Below are positions 29,360 to 38,807 of a stretch of DNA of 64,000 nucleotides, piece by piece. Source of the stretch: Fodinibacter sp963707895 (lineage in GTDB: Bacteria; Actinomycetota; Actinomycetes; Actinomycetales; Dermatophilaceae); contig CAVPRS010000010.1 of the NCBI GenBank assembly GCA_963707895.1, positions 1 to 64,000 of the forward strand, in the 5' to 3' direction. The notes beneath the pieces were generated by a model that did not search any database, was not told the origin of the DNA, and worked only from the letters and a program-made list of their open reading frames with translations. The first letter of the stretch is position 1. The number at the start of each line of letters is the position of its first letter. The position numbers and the translations under genes are program-made.

Positions 29360-30545
29360 TCAGCGGCGGGCGTGCGCCTTCGACGGCTTCGGCGTCTCGT
29401 CGGTGACCTCGACGGTCTGCGACTCCTGCGACTCCTCGCCCTCGACCGGCTCGGTCTCGTCGGTGGGCGTCGACGTCCTCGACCTCGTCGACCTCGTCGC
29501 CCTCGGCCGGTGCGGCGTCGTCGGTGGTGTCGACCTCGGCCACGGCCTCGTCGTGCGACTCGTGCGACTCGACCTCCGCGGCGGGGGCCTCGTCGGCCGG
29601 TGCGGCCTCGTCGTGGTGCTCCTCCTCGGCCGGCAGCCCGACGGCGGCGCCGCCACCGAGGGTGCCGAGCATGTTGCGCACGTTGCTCAGCTGGGCGGTG
29701 ATGCTGTCGCGGCGGGCCGTGGCGGCGGCGAGCTCGCGCTCGGAGTCGCGGCGGATGCGGTCGGCCTGCTCCTTGGCCGAGTGCACCAGGGCAGCGGCCT
29801 CGGTGCGGGCGGCCTCGAGGGTGCGCGAGGCCTCGGTGGCGGCCGCCTGGCGGTCGTCCTCGGCCTCGCGACCGAGCAGGTCGGCACGCTCCTGCACGGC
29901 GGCCAGGGCCTGGTCCTGCTGGGCCATCTGGGCGGTGAACTCGGCGGCCGACTTCTCGCGGCGCTCGCCGAGGGTGCGCTCGAAGTCGGCGGCCGAGGCG
30001 GCGGCGGTGGCGCGCTGCTTCTCGTAGTAGGCCTCGGCCTCCTCGCGGCGGGCCGCGGCCTCGCGGGCGGCGTCGTCGATGATCGAGTCGGCCTCCTTCT
30101 TGGCGCGCGAGACGGCCTCGGACGCGTCGACGTCGGCGCGCGAGCGCACCTCCTCGGCGTAGCGGTCGGCCTCGGCCCGCACCAGGGCGGCGGACTCGTC
30201 GGCGGCGTGGCGGGCCTGCTCGACCTCGGCGGCAGCGGCGGCGCGGATCGAGGTGGCCTCCTCGTCGGCCAGGCCCAGCATCGAGCCGATCCGGTCGCCG
30301 AGGTCGGCGAAGGTCGGGCTCGACACCTTGCGGGCCTGCTCCTGGAGCTGGCCCAGCTCACGGCGCTGGCCCTCGAGCTCCTGGCTGAGCGCCTCGTGCG
30401 ACTGGCGCAGCTTGGTCAGCTCGACCGAGCTCGCCGCGGCCTCCTGCTTGGCCGCGTCGGCGGCCTGCTGGAGTGCGGAGAAGTGCTGGTCGACCTGGAC
30501 GGGGTCGTACCCGCGAAAGACGGTCGGGAACTCGGGCTGGTTCAT
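29360..30545 (-). CDS. DivIVA-like coiled-coil protein, frameshift near C-terminus
   Basis: It starts with a DivIVA-type N-terminus (FPTVFRGYDPVQVDQHFSAL), then about 250 residues of Ala/Glu/Arg-rich coiled coil with little hydrophobic content, a short conserved element ARRDSITAQLSNVRNML, and an acidic tail. DivIVA/Wag31-family proteins scaffold polar growth and division in Actinobacteria, so a role at poles or septum is plausible. The last 35 codons are out of frame with the rest after a lost C near 29467; the correct tail ends in PKPSKAHARR at 29360. Its ATG overlaps the stop of the upstream coiled-coil gene (TGATG). Confidence 0.75.
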
Positions 30546-32041
30546 CAGATCTCCTGGTCAGGGGTGGAGGGGATGGCAGGGGCGGTGGATGTGTCGTGGT
30601 CGTCGGGGGAGTGGACCGGAATCGGCTCGTCGGAGACGGCGAGGGCATCGATGACCCCGCTGAGGTTGCCCAGCTGGGCGGTGATGGCGTCGCGGCGGGC
30701 GGCCAGCGTGTGCACCTCGGCCCGGGCGCGCTCGACGGCGGCCTGGGCCTCGGCACGCACGGCGTCGGCGCGCAGGCGGGCCTCCTCGGAGGCCTTCATG
30801 ATCTCGGCCCGGGCGGCCGCGTGGTACTCGTGGGCCTCGCGGTGCATCCGCTCGACGTCCTCGGCCGCGCGCTGGCGCACGCTGCGGGCGCCCTGCTCGG
30901 CCTCGGACTCGCGGCGCTCGGACCGCTCGAGGGCCTCGGACTGGCGGACCCGGGCGTCCTCGAGGAGGCGCTCGGACTCGCGCTGCGCGGCGTCACGGGT
31001 GCGGGCGGCATCCGCCCGTGCCTCGGCGAGCACCGACTCGGCGAGGTCGCGCATCCGGGTCGACTCCGACTCCGCCTCGGCGAGCCGGTCGCGGCTCTTG
31101 GCGGTGGCGCTGCCGAGCAGGGTCTGCACGCGGTGCCGGTGGGTGCGGGTGCGCTCGGCGAGCTCCTCGTGGTGGGCGCGGGCCCGTGCGTCGGCCTCGG
31201 CGTCGGTCTTCGCCAGGATCTCGCGCACGGTGCCCTGCGCCCACGCGAGGTGGGCCTGCGCGGCGGCAACGACCTCGTCGGCCTCGGCCTGGGCGTCGGT
31301 GAGCAGCACGGCGGCGTCGGCGCGGGCCTGCTCGAGCAGCTCGTCGGCAGCGGTGCGCGACCCGGTGTCGCGGTTCTCGATCTCGGCGAGCAGTGCCGCG
31401 ACCTCGGCCTCGGCCTCGCTCCGGTGCCCCGCGGCGTACTCGCGCGTCTCGCGCCGCATCCGCTCGAGGTCGGACTCGGTCGACTCGCGCAGCTGGGCGA
31501 GCTCGGCGGCGTGCGCGGCGTGCTCGAGCCCCCAGCGCTCCTGGTGGACGCGCTCCTCCTCGGCGAGCCGGGTCAGGGTGCCCTCGTGCTCGAGCCGGGC
31601 TCGCTCGAGCAGGTCGTCGGCGTTCCGCTGCGCCTCGGCGAGGCGGGCCTCGGCCTGCTCCTCGGCGAGCGCGACGGCCTCGTCACTGGCCTTGGTGGCC
31701 CGGGCGCGCAGCAGCGAGGCCTGGTCGGCGGCGTCCGCCAGCATGATCTCGACCTCGGAGCGCGTCTCCTCGAGGCGCCGCTCGGCGTCCTCGCGGGCCG
31801 AGCGCACGGTGGCCTGCAGCTGCTCGAGCTCGTGCGCGGCGTCCTGGGTCTCGCCGCGCACCCGGGTCGCCTCGGCCCGGGCCTCGCTCACCTCGCGGTT
31901 GGCGTCGGCGCGCAGCTGGTCGGCGAGGTTCTGGGCGCGGGTGAGCAGGGACAGCGCTTCGTCGACGGGGCTCGCGGGCGCAGCGCTACCCGCGTCTCGC
32001 GCCATGGCTTCGCGCGTCGACTGGTCAGACACGCGGCCCAT
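30545..32041 (-). CDS. long coiled-coil protein, paralog of the downstream DivIVA-like gene
   Basis: About 498 residues, almost all coiled coil with heptads rich in Ala, Glu and Arg (for example ELAQLRESTESDLERMRRE). It lacks the DivIVA N-terminal FxxxxxGY motif but ends with the same element as its neighbour, here ARRDAITAQLGNLSGVI. That shared element and the one-base overlap suggest a co-expressed paralogous pair. I take the ATG at 32039-32041 (complement); a GTG nine bases inside is possible, and neither has a clear ribosome site. It is divergent from metK. Confidence 0.65.
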   Translation of the reverse strand: MGRVSDQSTREAMARDAGSAAPASPVDEALSLLTRAQNLADQLRADANREVSEARAEATRVRGETQDAAHELEQLQATVRSAREDAERRLEETRSEVEIMLADAADQASLLRARATKASDEAVALAEEQAEARLAEAQRNADDLLERARLEHEGTLTRLAEEERVHQERWGLEHAAHAAELAQLRESTESDLERMRRETREYAAGHRSEAEAEVAALLAEIENRDTGSRTAADELLEQARADAAVLLTDAQAEADEVVAAAQAHLAWAQGTVREILAKTDAEADARARAHHEELAERTRTHRHRVQTLLGSATAKSRDRLAEAESESTRMRDLAESVLAEARADAARTRDAAQRESERLLEDARVRQSEALERSERRESEAEQGARSVRQRAAEDVERMHREAHEYHAAARAEIMKASEEARLRADAVRAEAQAAVERARAEVHTLAARRDAITAQLGNLSGVIDALAVSDEPIPVHSPDDHDTSTAPAIPSTPDQEI

Positions 32042-32098
32042 GATCGCAGACGCAACCGAGTGCCGTGGACCGAGTCGGTCTTTCCGCACGCCCCCCGG

Positions 32099-32104
32099 TA
32101 GATT
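32099..32104 (+). promoter_or_regulatory. candidate -10 box for metK
   Basis: TAGATT at 32099-32104, 59 bases before the metK GTG. I see no SAM riboswitch in the short leader. Confidence 0.4.
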
Positions 32105-32163
32105 GTCACGCGCACACACGGTGGCTGGTCGCCGTGGCAGCCCACCCAGCGAAGGAGTACCGC

Positions 32164-33384
32164 GTGTCCGCACGCCTCTTCACGTCCGAGTCCGTCACCG
32201 AGGGTCACCCGGACAAGATCTGTGACCAGATCTCGGACTCGATCCTCGACGCGATGCTGGCGCAGGACCCCCACAGCCGGGTAGCGGTCGAGACGATGGT
32301 GACCACCGGTCTGGTCCACGTCGCCGGCGAGGTCACCACCGAGGCCTACGTCGAGATCCCCAAGATCGTGCGCGACACCGTGCTCACCATCGGCTACGAC
32401 AGCTCGACCAAGGGCTTCGACGGCGCGTCCTGCGGCGTCAGCGCCTCGATCGGCCAGCAGAGCCCCGACATCGCGCAGGGCGTCGACACCGCGTTCGAGA
32501 GCCGCACCGGCGCCGTCGACCCGCTCGACAAGCAGGGCGCCGGCGACCAGGGCCTGATGTTCGGCTACGCCTGCGACGACACCCCCGAGCTGATGCCGCT
32601 GCCGATCTTCCTCGCGCACCGCCTCGCCGAGCGGCTGACGGCCGTGCGCAAGAGCGGCGAGCTGCCCTACCTGCGCCCCGACGGCAAGACCCAGGTCACC
32701 ATCGCGTACGACGGCGACCGGGCGGTCTCGCTCGACGCCGTGGTCGTGTCCAGCCAGCACGCCGAGGACGTCTCGCTCGACGGCCTGCTCGAGCCCGACG
32801 TGCGCCAGCACGTCATCAACCCGGTGCTCGCCGAGCTCGCCGAGGCCGGCACCGACCTGCGCACCGACGGCTACCGCGCCTACATCAACCCCACCGGCAA
32901 GTTCGTCATCGGTGGCCCGATGGGGGATGCCGGCCTCACCGGTCGCAAGATCATCGTCGACACCTACGGCGGCATGGCCCGCCACGGTGGCGGTGCCTTC
33001 TCGGGCAAGGACCCGAGCAAGGTCGACCGGTCCGCCGCCTATGCCACGCGCTGGGTCGCCAAGAACGTCGTCGCCGCGGGTCTGGCCCGCAGGTGCGAGG
33101 TGCAGGTCGCCTACGCCATCGGCAAGGCGCAGCCCGTGGGCCTCTACGTCGAGACCTTCGGCACCGAGACCGTCCCCGCCGACAAGATCCAGGCCGCCAT
33201 CCTCGCGACCTTCGACCTGCGGCCCGCCGCGATCCTGCACGACCTCGACCTGCTCCGGCCGATCTACAAGGTGACCGCGGCCTACGGCCACTTCGGACGC
33301 ACCCACGCCGACGGCGTCGAGAACCCGTTCACCTGGGAGCACACCGACCGGGTCGAGGCGCTGCAGCGCGCGGTCAGGGCCTGA
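32164..33384 (+). CDS. metK: S-adenosylmethionine synthetase
   Basis: Makes S-adenosylmethionine from methionine and ATP. Signatures: FTSESVTEGHPDKICDQISD with the active-site His, GAGDQGLMFGYA, DGKTQVTIAYDG, the phosphate loop GGGAFSGKDPSKVDRSAAY, and AYAIGKAQPVG. It is 406 residues long. The GTG start follows AAGGAG. A strong hairpin follows the stop. Confidence 0.98.
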   Translation: MSARLFTSESVTEGHPDKICDQISDSILDAMLAQDPHSRVAVETMVTTGLVHVAGEVTTEAYVEIPKIVRDTVLTIGYDSSTKGFDGASCGVSASIGQQSPDIAQGVDTAFESRTGAVDPLDKQGAGDQGLMFGYACDDTPELMPLPIFLAHRLAERLTAVRKSGELPYLRPDGKTQVTIAYDGDRAVSLDAVVVSSQHAEDVSLDGLLEPDVRQHVINPVLAELAEAGTDLRTDGYRAYINPTGKFVIGGPMGDAGLTGRKIIVDTYGGMARHGGGAFSGKDPSKVDRSAAYATRWVAKNVVAAGLARRCEVQVAYAIGKAQPVGLYVETFGTETVPADKIQAAILATFDLRPAAILHDLDLLRPIYKVTAAYGHFGRTHADGVENPFTWEHTDRVEALQRAVRA

Positions 33385-33393
33385 ACCGCCGGG

Positions 33394-33402
33394 TTGTCCA
33401 CA
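33394..33402 (+). promoter_or_regulatory. perfect DnaA box upstream of priA
   Basis: TTGTCCACA at 33394-33402 is the exact consensus DnaA-binding site of Streptomyces and mycobacteria. It is the only exact copy I noticed in the window and lies 54 bases before the priA start, just before the terminator hairpin. Function is inferred. Confidence 0.4.
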
Positions 33403-33406
33403 GCGC

Positions 33407-33439
33407 GAGCCCACCGACCCCGACGGGGTGGGTGGGCTC
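33407..33439. terminator. metK terminator hairpin
   Basis: GAGCCCACCGACCCCG pairs with CGGGGTGGGTGGGCTC with one mismatch around a tiny loop. It lies 22 bases after the metK stop and ends three bases before the -10 box of priA. Confidence 0.7.
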
Positions 33440-33442
33440 CGC

Positions 33443-33448
33443 TAGTTT
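33443..33448 (+). promoter_or_regulatory. leaderless promoter -10 of priA
   Basis: TAGTTT at 33443-33448 is followed by seven bases and then the priA ATG, so transcription should begin at or next to the start codon. The -35 region falls inside the metK terminator stem. Confidence 0.55.
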
Positions 33449-33455
33449 CGGGCCC

Positions 33456-35522
33456 ATGACGACGGCCGACGACACGGGTGGGGCGGAGCAGCTGGCGCTG
33501 CTCTCACCGGCCGCCGCGGTGCGCCGCCCTCGTCGGCTCGCCGGCGACGACCCGACCGCCGACACGCTCCCGGTCGCGCTCGTCCAGGTCGACACCGGGC
33601 TGGCCCACCTCGACCGGCCGTTCGAGTACACCGTGCCCTCGTCGATGACCGACACCGCGTCGCCGGGGGTGCGCGTCAAGGTGCGCTTCGCCGGGCAGGA
33701 CCTCGACGGCTTCGTGCTCGAGCGGCGGGCCGGTGCCGAGCACGTCGGCCGGCTCAGCCCGCTGCGCCGGGTCGTCTCACCCGAGCCGGTGCTCACCCCC
33801 GAGGTGCTCAGCGCGGCCCGCGCGGTCGCCGACCGCTACGCCGGTTCGCTCGGCGACGTGCTCCGGCTCGCGGTGCCACCGCGGCACGCCACCGCCGAGA
33901 AGGCCCTCGCCACCGAGCCGCCCGAGCACGCGGCCCTGCCCGTCCACGCTGCGCAGGCCTGGCGGCCGTATGCCGAGGGGCCGGCGTTCCTGTCCCACCT
34001 GACCTCCGGCGGGGCCCCCACCGCCTCGCTGCTGACCGTGCCGTCCGTGGCGCCCGACCGCGACTGGCCGGCGCTGCTCGCCGAGGCGGCGCGCGCTGCC
34101 GTCGAGGGTGGCCGGGGCGCGGTCCTCGTCGTGCCCGACCACCGTGACGTCGCGCGGGTCGAGGCCGCACTGCTCGACGTCCTCGGCCCGGGCCGGCACA
34201 CCCGGCTCACCGCCGACCAGGGTCCGCAGGCGCGCTACACCGCCTACCTCAAGGTGCTGCGCGGGCACGCCCAGGTGGTCGTCGGCACCCGCGCGGCCGC
34301 CTTCGCCCCGGTGCGCGAGCTCGGCCTGGTCGCCTGGTGGGACGACGGCGACGACCTGCTCGACGAGCCCCGGGCTCCCTACCCGCACGTGCGCGAGGTC
34401 CTGCTCGCCCGGGCGGGCGTGCAGGGCGCCGCGGTGCTGTCGGCCGGCTTCGTCCGCTCCGTGGCCGTGGCCGACCTCGTCGCCCGCGAGGTCCTGACCC
34501 CCGTCGAGGCGCCCCGGGCCGAGCTGCGGCGCGCGGTGCCGTCGGTGCGGGTGGCGGGTGAGGGCCACGACGCCGCCCGCGACCCCGCCGTGGCGGCCGC
34601 GCACCTGCCCTCCGTCGCCTGGCGCACCGCCAAGGAGGCCCTCGAGCGCGGGCCGGTGCTGGTCCAGGTGCCCCGCCGGGGCTACCTGCCCTCGCTGTCC
34701 TGCCACGACTGCCGGCGCCCGGCCCGGTGCACGGTGTGCGCCGGCCCGCTCGGCCTGCCGGGGCCCCAGGGGCCGCCGGCCTGCCGGTGGTGCGGGAGGG
34801 TCGAGACGGCGTTCGCCTGCCCGGCGTGCGGCGGCCACCGGCTGCGCTCCTCCGTCGTCGGCGCCCGGCGCACCGCCGAGGAGCTCGGCCGGGCCTTCCC
34901 GGGCACGCCGGTCGAGCGATCCGGGGCCGGCACCGTGCTCGCCACGGTCGCCGCCGGGCCACGCCTGGTCGTGTCGACGCCCGGCGCCGAGCCGGTGGCC
35001 CCCGAGGGCTACGCCGCCGCGCTCCTGCTCGACGCGTGGGCCCTGCTCGAGCGCCCGAGCCTCACGGCGGGTGAGGAGTCGCTGCGCCGCTGGCTGGCGG
35101 CCGCGGCACTGGTGCGTCCGGCATCCGAGGGTGGGCGGGTCGTGCTCGCCGGGGCCCCGACCGAGGTGTCGGTGCCCGCCGTCGAGGCGCTGGTGCGCTG
35201 GGACCCGGCCTGGTTCGCCGAGCGCGAGCTCGACGAGCGGCGCGAGCTCTCACTGCCCCCGGCCGCCCGGCTGGCCGTGCTCACCGGTGCCCGGCCCGCG
35301 CTCGAGGCGGCCACGGCCGAGCTCGACCTACCGGCCGCGGCAGCAGTGCTCGGCCCGCTGCCGCACGGAGCCACCGACCGCTGGCGCACCCTCGTCACGG
35401 TGCCCCGCCCCGACGGCGCCGCGATGGCCCGCGAGCTCGCCGCGATGCGCGCCCGTGCCTCCGCCCGCAAGGAGCCCGACCCGGTCGCGGTGCGTGTCGA
35501 CCCGCCCGACCCCACGGCCTGA
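33456..35522 (+). CDS. priA: primosomal protein N' homolog PriA, actinobacterial form without helicase motifs
   Basis: The N-terminal DNA 3'-end-binding domain (VALVQVDTGLAHLDRPFEYTV, VRVKVRFAGQDLDGFVLER) and the zinc-binding insert with paired cysteines (CHDC, CTVC, CRWC, CPAC) identify PriA. The Walker A loop and DExH box of E. coli PriA are absent: the equivalent regions read PSVAPDRDWPAL and VAWWDDGDDLL. This loss is known in Actinobacteria, where PriA is thought to act in restart without helicase activity. It is 688 residues long, with no ribosome site and a -10 box seven bases upstream. Confidence 0.92.
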   Translation: MTTADDTGGAEQLALLSPAAAVRRPRRLAGDDPTADTLPVALVQVDTGLAHLDRPFEYTVPSSMTDTASPGVRVKVRFAGQDLDGFVLERRAGAEHVGRLSPLRRVVSPEPVLTPEVLSAARAVADRYAGSLGDVLRLAVPPRHATAEKALATEPPEHAALPVHAAQAWRPYAEGPAFLSHLTSGGAPTASLLTVPSVAPDRDWPALLAEAARAAVEGGRGAVLVVPDHRDVARVEAALLDVLGPGRHTRLTADQGPQARYTAYLKVLRGHAQVVVGTRAAAFAPVRELGLVAWWDDGDDLLDEPRAPYPHVREVLLARAGVQGAAVLSAGFVRSVAVADLVAREVLTPVEAPRAELRRAVPSVRVAGEGHDAARDPAVAAAHLPSVAWRTAKEALERGPVLVQVPRRGYLPSLSCHDCRRPARCTVCAGPLGLPGPQGPPACRWCGRVETAFACPACGGHRLRSSVVGARRTAEELGRAFPGTPVERSGAGTVLATVAAGPRLVVSTPGAEPVAPEGYAAALLLDAWALLERPSLTAGEESLRRWLAAAALVRPASEGGRVVLAGAPTEVSVPAVEALVRWDPAWFAERELDERRELSLPPAARLAVLTGARPALEAATAELDLPAAAAVLGPLPHGATDRWRTLVTVPRPDGAAMARELAAMRARASARKEPDPVAVRVDPPDPTA

Positions 35523-35611
35523 GCCCGCCGTCCACGCCCCGCCGGTCCCGGATCGGTACGGTGCACGGAGGCGGAGCAGGGCTGCCGGCCGACCCGGAGA
35601 GGAGGAGCGCG

Positions 35612-37268
35612 ATGACGGCTCTCGCGAGCGTGCGTCGCACCGAGATCGACGGCGTCCCCGTGTTCTGGGTCGACAGCGGCCGGCCGACGCTCACGGCCCA
35701 CCTCCAGTTCCGCACGGGCAGCGCCGACGAGACCCTCCCCACGTCCGGCCTGACCCACCTGGCCCAGCACCTCGCGCTGCTCGGCCTGCCCCCTCGGCAG
35801 GACCGCGAGGTCGGCGGCAGCACGGGCCTGCTGCGCACGACCTTCCACGCCAACGGGTCGGTGTCCGGTGTCCGGCGCTTCCTCGTCGACGTCTGCGAGT
35901 GGCTCGACGCCCCGGACCTCAGCCGGGTGCAGAGCGAGGGGTCCGTGCTGCGCCAGGAGCTGGAGGCGACGGACCGCAGCCCGCACGCCCTGGCGCTGCT
36001 GCGGCGCTACGGCGCGGCGGGCCCAGGTCTCGTCGGCTTCCGCCAGCCGGCCCTGCACGGGGCGTCGCCGGATGCCGTGCGCGGCCTGCTCCACGCCTGG
36101 TTCACCCGGGGCAACGCTGCCCTCGTGCTCGACGGCCCGCCGTCGGAGGGCTTCCGGCTCCCGCTGCGCGACGGCGCGCGACGGCCGGTGCCGCCGCTCC
36201 CGGTGACCGGCGACCCGCGCCCGGCGGCCTTCGTCGCGGACGACACGATGTCGGTCTCCGGGGAGGTCCCGCACACCCCCGTCGCGTCGGTGCTCCCCGA
36301 GCTGCTGCAGCGGGCCGTCGAGCGGGACCTGGTCGAGCTGCGCGACCCCGTCTGGGCCACCTACGAGTCGGTCGGGCCTCAGTCCGCCGTGGTCGTGGCG
36401 GGGTTCCGGGTCGCGCGTCCGCTGATGGACCGGGTCGTCGAGTACACCCATGGGGCGGTCGAGACGCTCTGCCGCAACGGCCCGGACCCGCAGGAGCTGG
36501 CCGAGGTGGCGGCGGCGGCGGTCCGACGGCTCGAGGACCCGGACAACGTCGTGCACCTCGCCGACGCGGCGGCATCGGACCACCTCGACGGGCGGGCGGC
36601 ACCCGGCCCGAGCTCCTACCGGCGGGCCACTGACCGAGGTCACCGTGGACGACGTGCGCGAGGTGGCGGAGGGGTTCGCGGCGTCACTGCTGCTCGGCGT
36701 ACCGGCGGAGGCGACCTGGAGGGAGGGTGTCCCGCTGCTGACCGGGTCGACGCCGCAGGACCGACCTCGGGGCAGGTCGCACCGCTCCCACCAGGCACCG
36801 GCCGACCGGCGCAGGCTGGTCGTGGGTGACGGGTCGATCCACATCGGGCACGGCCGCAGCTGGCAGGGGGTCCGGTTGGGGGAGGTCGCGGCGGTGCTGG
36901 CGGCGCCGGACGGCGGGCGGGAGGTGGTCGCGGCCGACGGCTGGACGATGACCCTCGAGCCCACGATGTGGCGCGCGGGTGACCAGGCCGTGGCGCGGGT
37001 CGACGGCGCCGTCCCCGCCGAGCGGGTCGTCCCCCTGCCCGAGCGCCGGCCGGAGGAGGTACCGCGTCCGAGAGCCCTCCGGCACCGGTGGGCCGGCATC
37101 CCGCACCTCCTCACCGGCCTCGTGGTCGCCGCGGCCGTCGCACTCGTGGTGCTGGCGGTGGTCAGTGGCCGGCTGGTGTTCGTCGCAGCGGCCGTCATCG
37201 GGGGACTCATCGTCGTCACCCTCGTGGCGACGCGCGGCTCCGACTCACGCCTAGACTCCGCGGCGTGA
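35612..37268 (+). CDS. M16-like peptidase homolog with altered active site and C-terminal membrane helices, one frameshift
   Basis: After a strong ribosome site (GAGGAGG) it reads VPVFWVDSGRPTLTAHLQFRTGSADETLPTSGLTHLAQHLALLG, an insulinase/pitrilysin (M16) N-terminal fold. The zinc motif HxxEH is HLAQH here: the catalytic Glu is Gln. The frame breaks near 36630; the second frame continues LTEVTVDDVREVAEGF and ends with two hydrophobic helices (LLTGLVVAAAVALVVLAV and LVFVAAAVIGGLIVVTLV). I read this as one membrane-anchored, probably non-catalytic M16 protein of about 550 residues. The stop overlaps the def GTG. Confidence 0.65.
37252..37257 (+). promoter_or_regulatory. candidate leaderless -10 box of def
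   Basis: TAGACT at 37252-37257, seven bases before the def GTG and inside the last codons of the upstream gene. It would give def its own leaderless transcript. Confidence 0.4.
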
Positions 37269-37807
37269 GCGTCACTCCCATCCGCCTGTTCGGCGACCCA
37301 GTGCTGCGCACCCCCGCCGAGCCCGTCGTCGACTTCGACGCCGAGCTGCGTCGCCTGGTCGGCGACCTCACCGACACCATGCTGGATGCCGGGGCGGCCG
37401 GCCTCGCCGCCCCCCAGCTGGGGGTCGGGCTGCGGGTCTTCACCTACTGCGTCGAGGGCGTCCCCGGTCACCTGGTCAACCCCGACCTGACCCTCGGCGA
37501 CGACGAGGAGACCGGTCCGGAGGGCTGCCTCTCGCTTCCGGGGCTGCGGTTCGACACCCCCCGTGCGGTGCGTGTGGTGGCCCGCGGGTTCAGCGCGTTC
37601 GGCGAGCCGGTCACCGTCGAGGGCACCCACCTGCTGGCGCGGGCCGTGCAGCACGAGACCGACCACCTCGACGGCATCCTGTTCGTCGACCGGCTCGACC
37701 CCGAGCAGCGCCGCGAGGCCATGCGCCTGGTCCGCGAGGCCGACTGGGCCGGTGCCGCCCCCGTGGTGCGCACCAGCCCGCACGCGAGCACCTTCGGGAG
37801 GCGCTGA
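37265..37807 (+). CDS. def: peptide deformylase
   Basis: Metalloenzyme that removes the formyl group from nascent proteins. All three motifs are present: GAAGLAAPQLG, EGCLSLPG (metal Cys) and QHETDHLDGILF (HExxH). It is 180 residues long and starts at the GTG overlapping the previous stop. fmt starts immediately after its stop, so formylation and deformylation are coupled. Confidence 0.97.
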   Translation: MSVTPIRLFGDPVLRTPAEPVVDFDAELRRLVGDLTDTMLDAGAAGLAAPQLGVGLRVFTYCVEGVPGHLVNPDLTLGDDEETGPEGCLSLPGLRFDTPRAVRVVARGFSAFGEPVTVEGTHLLARAVQHETDHLDGILFVDRLDPEQRREAMRLVREADWAGAAPVVRTSPHASTFGRR

Positions 37808-38807
37808 GTGCGACTCGTCCTGGCCGGCACACCCGACACCGCGGTGCCCTCGCTCCTCGCACTGCTCGCCTCGCCGCACGACGTGGTGGCCGTCGTGACC
37901 CGGCCCGACGCCAGGGCCGGTCGGGGCCGCACCCTCGCGGCGTCCCCGGTCAAGCAGGTGGCACTCGAGCACGGCATCGAGGTGCTCACGCCGCCGACCC
38001 CGCGCGACCCCGAGTTCCTGGCCCGGCTCGCCGAGATCGAGCCGGACTGCTGCCCGGTGGTCGCCTACGGGGCGCTCGTGCCGCGCGCCGCCCTCGCCGT
38101 CCCCCACCACGGCTGGGTCAACCTGCACTTCTCGCTGCTGCCGGCCTGGCGCGGTGCCGCGCCCGTCCAGCGCGCCATCATGGCGGGTGACGACGTCACC
38201 GGCGCCACCACCTTCGTGCTCGAGGAGGGCCTCGACACCGGGCCGGTGCTCGGCACCCTCACCGAGACGGTGCGGCCCGACGACACCGCGGGAACCCTGC
38301 TCGACCGGCTGGCCCACGCCGGAGCCGGTCTGCTCGTCGCCACGATGGACGCCCTCGCCGACGGCTCGCTGCACGCGGTGCCGCAGCCGGCCGAGGGTGT
38401 CAGCCTCGCGCCCAAGCTCGGCACCGACGAGGCGCGGGTGCGCTGGTCCCTGCCGGCCCACGTCGTCGACCGGCACGTGCGTGGCTGCACGCCCGCCCCC
38501 GGCGCCTGGTCGACGTTCCGCGGGGAGCGGCTCAAGCTCGGGCCGGTCCGCATCGGCGTGCCGCGCGGCGAACCGGGTGGACCGGGTGGACCGGGTCGGC
38601 GGCGGGCCGTCCCGGGTGATGGCCGCCCGCGACCCGCTCGTGCTGGCGCCCGGAGAGCTGCACGTCACCAAGTCCGCCGTGCTCGTCGGTACCGGCTCGA
38701 CCCCGGTCGAGCTCGGCGAGGTCGGGCCCACCGGCAGGAAGCCGATGGCGGCCGCCGACTGGGCCCGCGGCATCCGCATCGCACCGGGGGAGCGGCTCGA
38801 TGACTGA
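37808..38807 (+). CDS. fmt: methionyl-tRNA formyltransferase, one frameshift
   Basis: Formylates initiator Met-tRNA with 10-formyl-THF. The catalytic domain is complete: MRLVLAGTPDTAVPSL, GRGRTLAASPVK, YGALVPRAAL, NLHFSLLPAWRGAAPVQRAI, and EEGLDTGPVL. The frame is lost around 38570-38600, within a run of ACCGGGTGG repeats; the C-terminal domain resumes in another frame as LAPGELHVTKSAVLVGTGS ... GERLDD and ends at 38807. Joined, it is about 333 residues, which is normal. The gene starts at the base after the def stop and overlaps rsmB. Confidence 0.93.

Noticed and set aside
32041..32163. Possible SAM riboswitch before metK
   Set aside because: The leader after the likely -10 box is only about 55 bases and shows no SAM aptamer core.
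29403..32225. Long plus-strand ORF of 940 codons
   Set aside because: It is antisense to the two coiled-coil genes; high GC keeps stop codons rare on the opposite strand, and its product is low-complexity Arg/Gly/Leu or Ser/Arg sequence with no motif.
35009..38779. Long minus-strand ORF of 1256 codons
   Set aside because: It covers priA, the M16 gene, def and fmt in antisense. Those have clear family motifs; this one has none.
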